A DNA stretch of 64,000 bases from Aplidium turbinatum (GCA_918807975.1 OU964932.1:5828001-5892000); one strand, 5' to 3'. Counted from the first letter of the stretch, positions 49,601 to 62,449 are shown. Numbers and translations are program-made. The notes: generated by a model not told the origin, from the letters alone.

Positions 49601-50754
49601 TAGTCCTGTCAAAATGCTGCAACCCCTTCCCTACAGAGGAGTTAGGTTCAATCGATTAGCTTGCAGAGACCGGTGTAGTCTTTTTTTAGCTTAGTTAGGC
49701 ATTCTCAGTTGTAGTAACCTGATAGTTCATTATCATTTCATAACCGCCTTGCGGACTCCCAGTGGTCCGAGGATCCCAGTTTGAAAACATCTGACTTATA
49801 ATAGGCTACTAATAATTACGAATAATAATAATTAATAGCGGAGGCGTACAGCCTTTGCTGTGATCTCAACAGACTTTGCAACACCAAAATTTATTTTTTC
49901 CAATTCAGTAAAAAAGTTTATTTTGCGCTATCTTGAGTACAATCCATACAATGTCATGACACCAAAAGAACATAACAAAGCAATAAAATTAAAAAAAAAC
50001 AGAGGCATAATTTTTGACAACATGATCACTAAAAAAAGCTAAAGACTGAGTCTTGGAACAAGAAAAAGGTCTCGTCACAAAAGACCCATTGTTTGGAGTC
50101 ACATTGTCGAAACAGAGTTGTCATAGTAAGATAGTAAAAGTAGTCGTAAGACGTTGGATTGTTCAGATAATGATAAACTAGAACATGTTGCCACATGGAT
50201 AGAAACTATTATACCAGCAGTACGTAGCCTGCCACGATACGATGATTGTGTATCTTTCTTGCAAACAGTTCAAAATAAATGAGAAGAGTTTTCGCACAAA
50301 TTTTGGATCATCAAGAATCCAACTTAAATAAAGAAATTACAAAAGTTGCTTTTCAAAATAGCTTTCAGATTATTTTTGGCACATTATTTTGGCACAATTG
50401 GCACATCAACAACACTAAATCAAGGCAATAGTGACAGATTTGGCAGTAACAAAAATCACTTTCTAAATGATTGTCATTGATAAAAATCATCTAAATAATT
50501 GACACAATCTAATGTATTTGTCGTTTTAACGAATTTGGTTTGTAACAAATTACAAGAGCTTCATTATCTGATTCATCGCAGTTGCATAACTTTGTTGATC
50601 ACGTAGTTATACGTATCATCTACGTCTTTTAAAGACGTTTCAAGGACGCGAACTCACTGTGTTTCACCTTCTATTATGTCGTGCTTAACTTTTGAAGCGT
50701 TTTTACACCTTTTCTGTAAAAGCACTGTTGGATTTCTTTTCCCCGCTTCAATTT
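46661..50754. other. 3' flank of the homeobox gene, intergenic
   Basis: Near 46710 the words GTAGCCGAGTGGTTCGAGGC look like a tRNA box A without a box B. Otherwise AT-rich with no gene or element recognised. A polyadenylation site for the homeobox gene could not be assigned. Confidence 0.4.
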
Positions 50755-53700
50755 TCATTGCAAATTTATCTGGTTAAAATGTTCTTCACCGCTAGTGGGC
50801 GACAAATCTTCTGACTCAGCATTGAGCTTGTTGCTGCTTTTCTGTTCTTGTCTCCATTTCATTCGTCGGTTTTGAAACCAAATTTTTACCTGGAAACAAA
50901 AAAAAAATATTTATTTTGTGGCAAATTTATATAATTTAAGTCAAGCAAATTAAAGATACCGTTGTACATCGTGTTGAAATACACTCGAGAAAGACGCAGA
51001 AATCATTGTGGAAACATGTCAGCTTCAATCATAGTTTGCTTAGCTTATATGTCATGAAAAGGAAACAAAATATAAATATTATATAACCAGACTTGTCTTA
51101 GTCACGCAACTTAGCACGTGACTGGGAAATGTTTATAATAGAAACATTTTAAGCATAATATAAATGGGACCTTTCAATCTATGGAAATCAACATAGTTCT
51201 GCTGCTGAGTGATGATAACTGATACATCAAGTGTAGTGTCTCAAAGCATCAACTGCGAGTCTCGTAGCTATCAATCTTCAGCATAATGACTGTCGACCTG
51301 TGGTTTATGTTTTGTTTATTTTTTAACTTTCATGTCAACTCAAGTCACGCATCAACGACTCTACTTCCGCAAACTGAGGTTGATTGCGCAAAATACTTTG
51401 TGTTGAAGGTATGACGTTGGGTACTAGTTAGATCGTTTCTACGTTTTGCAATGTTGAAGCGAGTGTGTGTTAAAAATGGCAGTTTTGCTATCTGGGTTGC
51501 ATTGTAACGTGATTGCGCCCGCTATAATTTTTTTTAAATTCAGAAAGAATCTGAAAACATTTTTTTTAAATAAACTTTCAGGTTCTCAGCCAAAAATAAA
51601 CTTAACCACTCGCCATACCTTACATTAGCTGACCGCAAGGCTTGGACTTCGACATTACGATTACAGTTTGGTCAGAGAAACAACTCACATTTTTTATTAT
51701 GTTCTTCGTGAAATTCAAGTTTTCAGCATTTTTTCACAAATCATTGCTTTTCAGAGCTGCCTGCCTGTTTCTTTTTTTGTTTCAATTTTTGGTCTTGTTT
51801 TCAATTTTTGTTTAGCTTTTTTCGCTGAACTTTTTTGTCATTCAACACAAGCATCACGCACTACGGTTAACATTTAATTTCTACTAATAGCCAAGCCGCT
51901 CACGGAAAAGAAAATGTGGTAGGCATATGAGAATGGAAATTTACAGCATTTTGAAACTTTTTAGTTTTATTTATTTTTATTGAATGAGAAAACTTCAAAA
52001 GGCGTCCACAACGTCGATGTTTACATCGTACTGTTTTTGAAATTAACCAAAAGTTTGAGTTTTTGCGTATGTCTGAACGTTTATTAAAATGCCTGTTGCA
52101 GTCGTCTACAGATTCGAACTGTTTGGCTTATTAAGATATTACCCTCAATAATTGTGATGTGTTTATAGTTAAGATTATTTTATGCTGTGCGTAACTTTGC
52201 TGTATTTCTTTTGGCTTGAAAAAAAAATGTATGTTTAGTATTTTACTGAGATTTAGCATACAATTAATCATCGTTTCTTTAAATTAATCAACGGTTTAAC
52301 TTTTTTGTCTAAATCTCAAAAATGTATTTACTTTAAATTTCTTTCGTACCCTAAATTTTGATGTTCCCGCCCTCCAACAACCGCTTGATTTAAGTTAAAT
52401 GTCTGAGAAGAAATATATCAAGTTTTTCAGCATTATTTACCTGGGCATCAGTAAGCCCCAGGGCTTCTGCAAGTCCTCTTCTTTCCGGTTTGGCAACATA
52501 CTTTTGAGCTTGGAAACTTTTTTCCAATCCTCGTCTTTGCATTAAACTGTAACAAAAAATGTTCGATTTCTAAAGTGACAAGAGTCTGGTGGACTGCTTT
52601 AATGTTTGCAGTTGAAAACAAACAAACTTAAATCAACAAAAACACAATGAGTAATCATGTGAGCAGAGAGGGTTTCCGTTTGATATTTTTACAAGTTGGA
52701 AATTTTTTAATTTCAACAAGGGAGTGTATCTCACCTGAATACAGCTCTGCTCCACTTCCTTCGTTTTCGGGGGCCGCTGGAAGCTTTGTCGCTGAAAGAA
52801 TGCTGGTTGCTTCTTGTGTCTTGGATGTTGAAACCGCTTTTACTGGGAGACTTTTGTCGTGGAAAACTGTCGTTAAGCATCAAACCGGGAGAAGTTAAAG
52901 ACTTGAACGACTGTCTCATGGCCGTTGCCATGGCTACAGCAGCAGAGTGGCCAAAGGCATAAGGAAATACGAGATGACGAAATGAAGGATCTGTCAGAGA
53001 AAACTAAAATTCAATTTCTAAAACTTGAAATAAACTGCAGTTAGACTGCTATGAAGTCAAATCTTCACTCTGACGACGCCGCATTGTGGGATTAAAGGCA
53101 AAAGAAGCAACTAAATATTCAACCTTCACAATAAAATTGATAAACTTACGACAATTGGAAGCCATTGCTTGCTGCCACGACTGAAGATTGAAGTTGGGTG
53201 GAGTGATTGGAGGTGTGAACGATGGCGTGTTGTGGCCGCTCATCATGGGAAAAAATGATGTTGCACCTGAAATCGAAGTGTCAAAGCTCGGTCAAAACTT
53301 GTTACTTTGGTAACTGACGTATAAATTTCCGAATACAGTATCTTTTTGTAAATTTATTTTAAAAAACGATTTTTATTTCCTTTAGTTCGATTACAATCCG
53401 TGTGCGGTCATTTGTCAAAAAAAAAAAAAAAAAAAAAATATTACAACTACCCATAGTTTAAAAAAAATAACAAAACTAGCTTAAAGCCCTGTACGGTAAA
53501 AAAAATATGCAAGCTATACTGTAAAAACACGAGAAAAGTTAAAATTACAGATGTATAGATAGAAGTATCACCTTGTTTGCATTGTTTTGAAAACGGCAAG
53601 AATTCCGGTGATTTTGTGTCCGCAACATGTTCTTCTTGGGTGGAAAAATGACGATGCTTCCACACTGTTGGTCCATCGTGACGGAATGGAAGTTGTTTGT

Positions 53701-55198
53701 TGCTTGCATCATCAAACACTTCATCGGTTTCAGAATGGATGCGTTTGCGAATTCCATAGCTAATATGGTCACTTATTGTTCCCTTGAAGGATTCAAAAAA
53801 TGGCGAACCGCTGCTGCGCGGGCTGTTGCTTTTCTCGCTTGCTGCGGTTTTTGCGCATGAATCGAAAGGTGACGAATTAAGGCTTTTCGATCGAGGTTCT
53901 AAATTTATTGTGGCCGCAGATTTGTAGATCGGGCTCAGTGGCCTAAATTTTCCCGGATTTGGATCGCTGGATTGCCGCAGATTTCTCATTTTCTCACCCG
54001 ATGAATAATTGTTGAGGCGAGCAATAGGTGATTTTGGAATGCTGCTGAAACTTGTTTCCAAAAGAAGTTTTTGGTTTGGTGATTCGCTTCTTCTTCTGCA
54101 TCTATCATCGTGATGTTTTAACGTATCGATATTACTGGTTAGACGTGGGAAGTTTCGAGAAATGTTAGAGTCCTTCTTTGAGCGATAAGGATGGTATTGA
54201 ATTGGGTGTGAGTGCTTTCTTGCTTGTCCAGCGGATATTTTCTGTTGATGATTGAGCAAGTGCTGTTGACATTGCTCGCCATAATATCCATTAAATCTTT
54301 TCATATGGTGATGACCCGGGCTTGTTTGGTTTCTGGGTAAACCATCTCTATCAAGTTTGGCCGAATCGTCGTTACTGCTATTCCTGGAAAGTGATCTCTT
54401 AATAGACGTTTTATCACTTTTGCCACAAGTTTTTCCAAAACACAAATTATCTGAAAGAGAGTCCTTGCGAGGACTTTTGGAAGTGCTGCTTTGAGCAAGG
54501 ATGTTGTCAATACCAAATTTCAGCTTTGCAGTTGAATTCTCTTTCAGGCCATCATTTTGTGTTTTCTGTGAATAAAATCTAACATTATAGATTCAGTATT
54601 GTAAAAGTGTAGCATTGTTTCCCTTATGGAAAAAAAACTTGGTTATACCACTAGGTTACTTTTAAATAATATGCATCAATCTTTTTGCTAACTGCAAGGA
54701 AAGATGTTTTGTAAAACTGTTCTTAGACGATTTTCAATCTATTAGTTCGAATTGCGTATGTACGTATTTTTATTCAACCGATGTTTTTTTGCACAAGGAT
54801 TTAAACAAATTAATTGCAAGCTTAAAAACGAATTTAAAATTTAATTAAAAGTTTAAAAATGTATCTTCTCTCACCTCATTTTCTGTTTGTTTTTCCGCAC
54901 AAACTTCACTTTTTTTGCTGTCGATTTTCTCTTTGCGGAGGTCTACTGGAACCACATCTGTACCATTTGCATTAGCTTTTGAGTAAACGTCGGCATGTAT
55001 AGCGATCACATTCCCCCGGACTGTGGTACACATTTTAGGTGTTAGTTTAGCTTCGCCGTTGGTAAAATTTGGATACATGATGGGTCTTCGTCTTTCATCG
55101 GAGTAAATGCTGTTTTCATCAAGGACTTTCCAAGAAGAAGACGACTGGCTGGATAGTCGATCACTTTCAACAACAGTGTTGCCTTCTGAATTACCCAT
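50755..55198 (-). CDS. HLX/H2.0-like homeobox transcription factor (six exons, complete)
   Basis: Coding exons in transcript order: 54875-55198, 53572-54565, 53150-53266, 52735-52990, 52441-52546, 50755-50889 (TGA at 50755-50757). They total 1932 nt, 643 residues, all with GT-AG introns in matching phase. The homeodomain is residues about 556-615, split by two introns. It starts RKWSRAVF with the conserved F8, continues [18 protein letters not shown] and LGLTDAQ, and ends [16 protein letters not shown] with W48, Q50, N51 and R53 all present. WSRAVF, GLEK.F..QKY and [18 protein letters not shown] are the HLX/H2.0 signature; Dbx is the nearest alternative. LKFGIDNIL, at the start of exon 2 (residues about 122-130), resembles the Engrailed-homology-1 Groucho-binding motif. 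The rest is Ser/His/Gln-rich and probably disordered. Expected role: DNA-binding nuclear regulator in development. ATG at 55196-55198 was chosen as the only start that opens this frame. Confidence 0.9.
51456..51506. repeat. Hairpin element, right-half copy
   Basis: GTTAAAAATGGCAGTTTTGC followed by TATCTGGG matches the right arm of the hairpin family. It lies in the last intron of the homeobox gene. Confidence 0.45.
53411..53438. repeat. Poly-A run in homeobox intron 2
   Basis: A run of about 23 A residues, interrupted only at the right edge, on the plus strand between exons 53150-53266 and 53572-54565. Confidence 0.9.
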
Positions 55199-55218
55199 GA
55201 TTTAGAATTATTCTAAAG
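55199..55218 (-). promoter_or_regulatory. 3' splice-like site 14 nt before the homeobox start codon
   Basis: On the minus strand the sequence TTCTGCCTTTAG lies just upstream of the ATG, leaving only 14 nt of leader if it is used. It could be the acceptor of a 5'-UTR intron or a spliced-leader trans-splice site. No TATA box or other promoter element could be assigned upstream. The site is seen directly; its use is inference. Confidence 0.35.
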
Positions 55219-57257
55219 GCAGAATAACACACGATTACTTTGTAACTTACAGTAAAACAAACACCGCATTTAAGTCTAAAGAAAATAAGCAGAATTAGTC
55301 TATCTGTTTTAGCTTCAAAAACTTTGGAATATAACAGTTAAACAATACAAAGAAATCAAAAGCTTCATGTTTATAAACTGCTTTCAAAAATGTTTTTTAA
55401 ATAAAATGAAAATGAAAATTTTCTTTCTATGCTTGAAGCTGCCACCTCCACCTTAAAGTAGCATACTTCGCATCAAAATTAAAATGACGGTGGCATCTTG
55501 AAAGATTTGTTTTATAAGCTCCTGTGCATCAATATTTGTCCCTGACTACTGCTCAATCGAAACCATCGTTTTACTTGGTAGGATAAAACTCGGATTGCAT
55601 ACAATGCATCAACAGGAAATGAAGAAAAAATATTGCACTTTCATAACGTTGTAGAAATCGGCTCTCTAGCGCTTCATTCTTGCCACCAGCCTTAATCACT
55701 GTTTGACTTTTGAGCACCATTTTTGCCTGCATAGGCCTACTATTTTAATAGCCTATTTCATCATTCACAATAACTTGGCTGATAAACTGTTTCAAGATTG
55801 TTAATTTTTCATTGATTACACTTGTCTCACATTTTCTTGTAAATAGACTAACACTCTGGTCAAGAAGAACTTTGTCATCGTGGAATATTTTATTGGATCA
55901 GCATACAAGTGAATAAATGATCAATAAACAATTCATACCTCATCATTCTATTAGATTTTACAAATATTTCAATGTTAAAATCATTCTTTCTGTAAATTTT
56001 GGACTGATTTTGTGTAAACGCCCTAGTTTTAAAACTTTCACTGCATCTAGTGTACAGGACTTAACTTTAGAAAATAGACTTCATTGACTTTGTTTAACCT
56101 TTAACTTTATCGTTACTTCCTGATCTTGCTACCTTCCATACAGAAAAGTAAGTAAGTCAATTTTTGTATTCACTTGCCAGTCTTTTGAGTATCTTACAAA
56201 AATTGAACGGAAAAAAATGGCACATGAAAAAATGACACAAATGCAAAATAGGAAAATATGGCACAATGACACTTCGTTGCTGAATTTGGAGTTCAAGTGC
56301 AATGTTCCCGGATCATTGTAAGAAGATATGCAAAATTTGTATTAACAAAATAAATGGATGGAAACATATTATGATAACATGATTATTTTTACCTTTGGAA
56401 TAAGAGATCCTACCAGAACCTATCTGTTTAAGTCATGAACGATGGGTAGCGATAAATGTACAGTAGGCTACTATTTACGTCATGAGAGATTTATAATGCA
56501 GTTGTAGAACTTACGTCATATGGAAAACTTCATGCTATAGTAGCACATTGTTAACAATTTGATTAGTTTGCACAGTAGACACAGCATTAGACCAGGAGTA
56601 CTGTTTCCTTTCAGCTACTGGAATGTGACTAAACAAACAGATTAGAAAGGAGCTCTTTGATTCAGGTATCGTTTGATGACAAGCTGCAAATGCTTCACAT
56701 GTATATTTCATACACGCTGCTATTCGGCCACAGAACGTCAATTTTAAACGGAGAGTTTCCGAATCAAAAATAAAAACGTGACTGTTTTCAAAAAGCCAAC
56801 TGTCTCTTTTCCGTTCTCAAACAAATTGCTGAGATGAAAGAGAATTGATTTATGATCATAATCTTTTCCTACAGCCTGGAGTGGTAGCAATGTGGTTAGC
56901 TACATCAAAATGCACACGTATACTTAACGTTGCCTTCTTTCATTTATCATCAGTTTTGTATTTTCAACCAAACTCACATGCTTATGAAACGTATTCCATC
57001 ACAGGTGAAATTTTTAGATCACAACTTTTTAAGTAAAAATAATACTTTCTGAACGTGAAGTAAATCTAGTTGAACCTGCTTTAAAGAAATATCGGAGAGA
57101 AAAATATTATTGTTCAGCAAATTACATGTATGTTGTGTCGCCATACAAGGTCTGTGAAGACAGCGTAAAGCTGTTGACTGTATAACAAGTAAAATGACAT
57201 CCAGCTGATATAATCGCTCAAAGACTCAGCTGTACGATTGTTTAATAAGGCATCAAC
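55219..57257. other. Upstream region of the homeobox gene
   Basis: AT-rich. Nothing recognised as exon, promoter box or transposon. TAGGCCTA-type words near 55735 and 55750. Regulatory content cannot be judged without comparison. Confidence 0.4.
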
Positions 57258-57426
57258 GCATCGGTTGCATTGCCGAGTTGTAAGAGCCCAGGAACGACGT
57301 TCGAAAGGGCGCCAGATCGACACCACTAAAAAGGCATACCTGAAGGTGGTCACGAAGATTGGCTTCCTTGCCTTCCCATTCACTTGATCTAAATCTTCAA
57401 TTACCGGGCGTAAGCCTGGATACGAC
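57258..57426 (+). mobile_element. tRNA-derived SINE, family B
   Basis: Matches the copy at 17600-17803: box A GCCGAGTTGTAAGAGCCC, box B-like CAGATCGACACC, then CTGAAGGTGGTCACGAAG and a tail ending AAGCCTGGATACGAC. The mid-section between head and tail is shorter than in the other copy. Confidence 0.75.
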
Positions 57427-57639
57427 AAACAAAACACATCGGTTTATTTTGATTATATTTAATTGAAGAAAAAAACTCAGGATTTATTAGCAAAAAATCC
57501 TGACCAGTCATTGTTGTTTTTGCAGAAGCCTTTGGCACCGAAGAACTATCTTTTACCACCTCATGTGCGATGATTCCCAGACTACAATGGGAGACCACTA
57601 GACAATACAGCCAGCCACCAGTCATTCAAGAGAAAAAGG

Positions 57640-57860
57640 CCTCGTGATTTTGACAAACAAAAGGTGAGACAGTCATTGATGATGTTGTCTGTGGCGTGTT
57701 CCTCAGCGCACAGTACGTGCATGAGAAAGAAGATGCCATTACCCTGGTGCACGGTTCAGAGGAAAGGTCCCATGTTCGTTCGAAAGCGTTTAAAATTCTT
57801 CCATGCGAGTGTTGGCAGGGGAAGGCCAATTGAGAGGGTATCGGTTTTAAGGATGGACGA
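57640..57860 (-). mobile_element. LINE ORF2 C-terminal relic (copy 4 of family L)
   Basis: The minus strand reads LPLPTLAWKNFKRFRTNMGP, a stop, then GNGIFFLMHVLCAEEHATDN and IINDCLT. This parallels LPRPTWVKHNRIRTGVGRF ... EEQTADHVVLECP at 22164-22790. Very diverged and broken. Confidence 0.55.
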
Positions 57861-58783
57861 ATGGAGCCTCCTTTCATTGACATCCAATCTCTCTGCCCCT
57901 TTATGATTTGCCTTGTTAGCGACAGAAATGTTTTGTTGATCAGGTGAGCTAACTAGAAATCAAGCATTTGAAACAAATGATATTTTAAATTTACCAGACG
58001 AGGCTTTCATTCGAAAGAGCACACACTTGAGAAGGAAATAGAAGTGTAGGACCCGGTGGGTATGGACGAAGAGTCAGAGGAACCAAACGGATCCAACACA
58101 TTCTTGGTTTAAACCACGCCTAAACAAAGCGTTTAATTTTTGTTTGTTTTTTGATTTTTTGAAGTCTTTTATAGATTATAGACATACTATGCTTCCTTCC
58201 ACTAATGAAGATTTTGATGGTAGGAACTGAAGAACTTACAGAAAGAAACAGTTGACCAATCAGGGTAGGGTACAATATTTTTGAAACATCTGAAAGAAAA
58301 TTGCTTTTGGCTTGAAAGTTACTGAACAAGCCGGATAAACTTTACATATAAACCTGACACAGGCGAAGCATCGGTGCCTTGCGTTTTGATTTGGATGTCA
58401 GGTTTAGTCTTTTTACTGATTTAAACTTAAACTAAAGTGATAGTCATGCCATGCCCCTTAGAAGATAAACAGAATCTTTAACTTAATATCAACTTTATTC
58501 GTGAAATTTGTGAATATTCTTAAGCTAAAATAGCTTATTATGAAAACTTGTATTAAAATGTTTGTGTTAGGTTTCAAAATTTTGACAGTGCAAAAATGCA
58601 ATGATGCAAGTTGCAAAGAAAAATGCAAGCTGAATAACATCAATGATACTCTTTAAAATAATGAGATTTGAATCATGGTGGCAAGAAAAATTACGGTATT
58701 CTAATTAGTTATCTATTGCCAGGCAAATCGTTCATAACCAACAAGAAAGTTTTATGAAGTGACTGGATCTTAAATCAAAGATC

Positions 58784-58919
58784 CGGGCACTTTTCTCCAG
58801 GTTTATGCATTTTTCTTCAAAAAGTAAAGCTTGATAAAATGTCTCGAAACTCGGGCACTTTTCTCCAGGTTTATGCATCTTTCTTCAAAAAGTAAAGCTT
58901 GATAAAATGTCTCGAAACG
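58784..58919. repeat. 68-bp tandem duplication
   Basis: Units 58784-58851 and 58852-58919 begin CGGGCACTTTTCTCCAG and differ at only one or two positions. The second unit runs into an unrecognised 111-codon open frame at 58907-59242. Confidence 0.85.
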
Positions 58920-59242
58920 TGTCTCTGTGCAACGGTTTACTTCAGCAGCAAATCTTCCGTTATAGAAGGTTTTCTACACTTCAACAGATGATCTGGAGGT
59001 TTTTCCAGTCCATATCACGTCATCCTCTCAAAGTGGAGAATCGAGTTGCAACAAGACACTCATCCCATCTGGTGGAAAGAGTATATTTTGCATCCCATTA
59101 TGATGTGATCTGTGGCTTGCATCTGTGGAATATTCTTAAGCTGCAGGGGATCCATCCGTGTATATTGCTGAATAGACGCGAACGAAGTAGGTACAACACA
59201 AGTTTAACCTGGGCCATGCTTGTCTTGTTTAAACCAATATAG

Positions 59243-61126
59243 GCTGAAAGGTGTGAGAGGGGTATCAATCACATTTTTGTTCTTAATGGTATAATGGGGT
59301 GCATTTGACAAAAACACATACAACAAAAAAGACCGAAATTTTACATGTTGTTCAATATGACGGGGATAGGGGGCATGGGGGCAGTTTCCACGAGTCTTGT
59401 CAGCGTATTCTCTGGTCTTGCTTACCTTATTTTAGAAGAAAAAGAGAAAAACTAAAAAAAAATGATAGCCTGTATGAACAAACTTGTCAGCTTTTTGCTG
59501 GTAGCCTAATACCCAGTTATTTTTAAATAAAAAAAGTTTTTACAAGAAAATAGTTTATAAACAAAATTGAACATTTTATACTTTGCTTAACGTAGATCTC
59601 AAAAAGTTAGATATATGCTGTAGAGTGTAGGTATTATCAAAAATATTTTTTTTCCAGAGAAAAGTGCATGCGTACATTTTACTTTGTTTATATAAATTTT
59701 GTTTTTTGGTAAAATGACAAAATTATACAATTGTAACTAAATATATCCTATGTAAGATTCTGAAACAAGTCAAAATATGAAAATGTCGTCATATTAAATT
59801 TAAATAAAGGCAAACGCTTTTGATATCTTCGCAACTATGCTACACAGCACGGCGCGCTTCCTCAAAGCAGTTTTTCGAATTGCCAACCTTGTCTCATTAT
59901 GCATATCATAACCGCGCGGTTCAAATACGATTAAATTCACAGAGCGCATGTGACACTTTGGCCAACTTTGCCTCATCTGAATTCAGTATGGTTCGAAGTT
60001 TTTAATTAACTTACAAAAGAGTAATTATTTTTAGAAATTTCAAATAACGTCAGTGCTCAAGTTTTAAATTTGTTAAATCAATGAAAACGAACGTTGGAAC
60101 AATTTCATGTCAATCAGACTGACAAGAATAATCACATAATCAGAAATCAAGTCTTGAATTTTGAACATTTGACCCCAAAATTGAAGACTACAAAGAAATA
60201 TCCATTAAGTTAAAACATAACATGGTGAATTTACATTTTAGATGTTTAAAAGAAAAAAGCTAGCCAGAAATATAATGTATTTAAATGTGTTTTTCTATAA
60301 ACTAAGTCTATTAAGCCATGGATAGCATATGTGACTATTCAACAGGTGAGCTAATTATCGTATGTTACCTTTAAAATCGTGACAAATTTCCGTGTTTTTT
60401 GAAAAAGAAATGGAATATCTTTTGTCAGTGATATTGAAAGAAAAGTTGATTGCCATAAATCAATTTCCGTATAAAGGAACTGATGGTAAACAAGGCATGT
60501 CAACAATTTTTTGCAATTTGCAATCGCAGCAAATGCAACTTTTAAGTTGTTGGTTTTTTTGTAGCCAATAAAAAAAAAAAAAAAATAACAGAAAACTGAA
60601 TTCAAACACAGAAGGTAGAAATTTTTTCTGATCACGTTTTTCAACCGGTTAAGAATATATTTTGCTTTTCCTTTTTTTGGTCGTATGCGTTTTTATGCGC
60701 ATATGGTGTTTGCGGTATAACTTCACGTTGCTGCCTGTTTCGTGTGACTCAAAAATTTTCACCATTTCGTGGCCTTGCTCGATAATGTGTCATTGCAAAT
60801 ATTCAAGTGAACTTTTCGCCTTTGAGAATCGCTCGACATTTGTTGCAGTGGTGAAATGTTAGTTTAATGTTATTTTTGATACCTTAAAGTAATGAATATA
60901 TGAAATAAGTTAAAGTTTCCCATTATAAAAAAGCTATTGAACAGAATCAAAAGAAGACCTTGTCCCATTGAAGGTGATAGCCTATTATAAACGCAGATCT
61001 CCGATTTGGAGCGCAATCTTCTTTACGTTGTTCATTTCCATCAAGTCGTTGTTGCTTACGGTAGCTGTGATTTTTGCTACCTCGTAACGCAGGATCATTG
61101 AAGACGATATAAACTTTGTGTTAGAC
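59243..61126. other. Intergenic stretch
   Basis: AT-rich, low-complexity in places (A-run near 60571). No gene or element recognised. Confidence 0.4.
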
Positions 61127-62449
61127 CAGCGTTTCTTAACCTTTTCTGATTCTAGCACCCCTGTAAACAGGCCTGAACAGTCTAGCAACCCCTAACTGTC
61201 GTTGACATACGACTACTACAGTGCCGACTAAAACTTTAGTAGAGGCCGAAATTTTGACATGCCTTTAGATCGCTGGCGATATATTTTGTAACGAACTAGC
61301 GAGTGCTCAGCCTTGTGCTGATAGCCGGGAAGAACGCCCCTCTCTTCACAAGTCTCTTGTTGTTTAACAAACTGTGCAGTTGTTTTAACGAAGTTGATTC
61401 AGGATTTGGTATTTGACTTTTATTCATCAACAGAAATTTAATTATAACCATACGTAAGAGAATCAACTCTCTTAAAACAACAGCACAGTTTGTTAGGCGA
61501 CAAAAAATACAAAATATACCGCCAGTGATCAAAAAGCATGTCAAAATTTCGGCGCGGCTAGTAAAATTTCGGCGCGGCTAGTAAACTTTGGTCAGCACTA
61601 ATGAAAGGAAAGCGATATACAAGTTGATCATTTTGTTTATTCTTCAAAACTACTGTCGTCATTGGTGATAAAGAAATAGAAAAACCCGAGAATAGTGAAA
61701 GAACATGGAAAAACTTAAGCATACTTAAGTTACTCAGCTGGGTAAATGTGATTTTTGTTGTTGCTTATGTGTGACCAATTGCTCTGTTCGAGGCTTCGTG
61801 TTGGTCAAAGCCACTCTCATATCGTGGAGCAACCCATGCTGAAGGCGGTTCCTGCCAATTGTTTTAATTTGGAGCATGGTGGAGAACGCCTTTTCACACA
61901 GTTAAGTAGTCGGAAATGGAAAGATCGATTCCAATGCTGCTCGTGCCAATGCAGGATATGCTGTCAACTGATCACACCAGAAATCAGCAAGCGGAAGGAC
62001 GAAATTTTGTCCGACAACTCTGATTCACCTGCATGTCAATCAGCTCCTCCTTTAGTCTATTATCATCACTCATGTCTGCCAAGAAGGGCTGCTGTATCCA
62101 CTCTGGATATGAGTGATTTGTGGGAACGTATTTTGCCATGGTGGTTGCTAGAAGCGAGCAGTAATATTACAACAAAGCACCCACCAGGTAAGTTCGCACA
62201 AACTACTCGGGATCAAGTTGCGTAGCCTACTTGACTGGGAGATGACTACAATAACAACAAACCATGTAGGCTACTTCGACAAAGCAATCATTGATATATA
62301 GACAACTGCTGATGCTGGCAGAAAGACAAAACAATGCAGAAAAGTAAAATGGCACTTTTTGATATTATACATACTGCATGCATTTAGCACCCCCTACAGT
62401 CTACTCCAGCACCCCAAGGGGTGCTAATACCCTCGGTTAAGAAACGCTG
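61127..62449. mobile_element. hAT element with exact ends and target duplication
   Basis: Starts CAGCGTTTCTTAACC and ends GGTTAAGAAACGCTG, an exact 15-bp inverted repeat. Flanked by exact TGTTAGAC (61119-61126, 62450-62457). The subterminal AGCACCCC words are typical of hAT MITEs. It holds an unrecognised 156-codon open frame (61755-62225; LFTQLSSRKWKDRFQCCSCQ, MSDLWERILPWW) and a nested foldback element (61219-61598). Confidence 0.85.
61219..61598. mobile_element. Foldback element, TA-flanked, nested in the hAT element
   Basis: Ends CAGTGCCGACTAAAACTTTA and, inverted, AAACTTTGGTCAGCAC, bordered by TA on both sides (61217-61218, 61599-61600), as in Tc1/mariner-type insertions. Internal arms also pair: AACAAACTGTGCAGTTGTTT near 61370 with AACAGCACAGTTTGTT near 61480. 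Near the right end the 20-bp unit AATTTCGGCGCGGCTAGTAA is duplicated at 61545-61564 and 61565-61584. Confidence 0.65.

Noticed and set aside
53627-53860. Plus-strand open frame over homeobox exon 2
   Set aside because: Shadow of the long minus-strand exon; no splice or domain support.
58907-59242. 111-codon open frame as a gene
   Set aside because: Begins inside a tandem duplication, no domain recognised, no splice context; probably chance.
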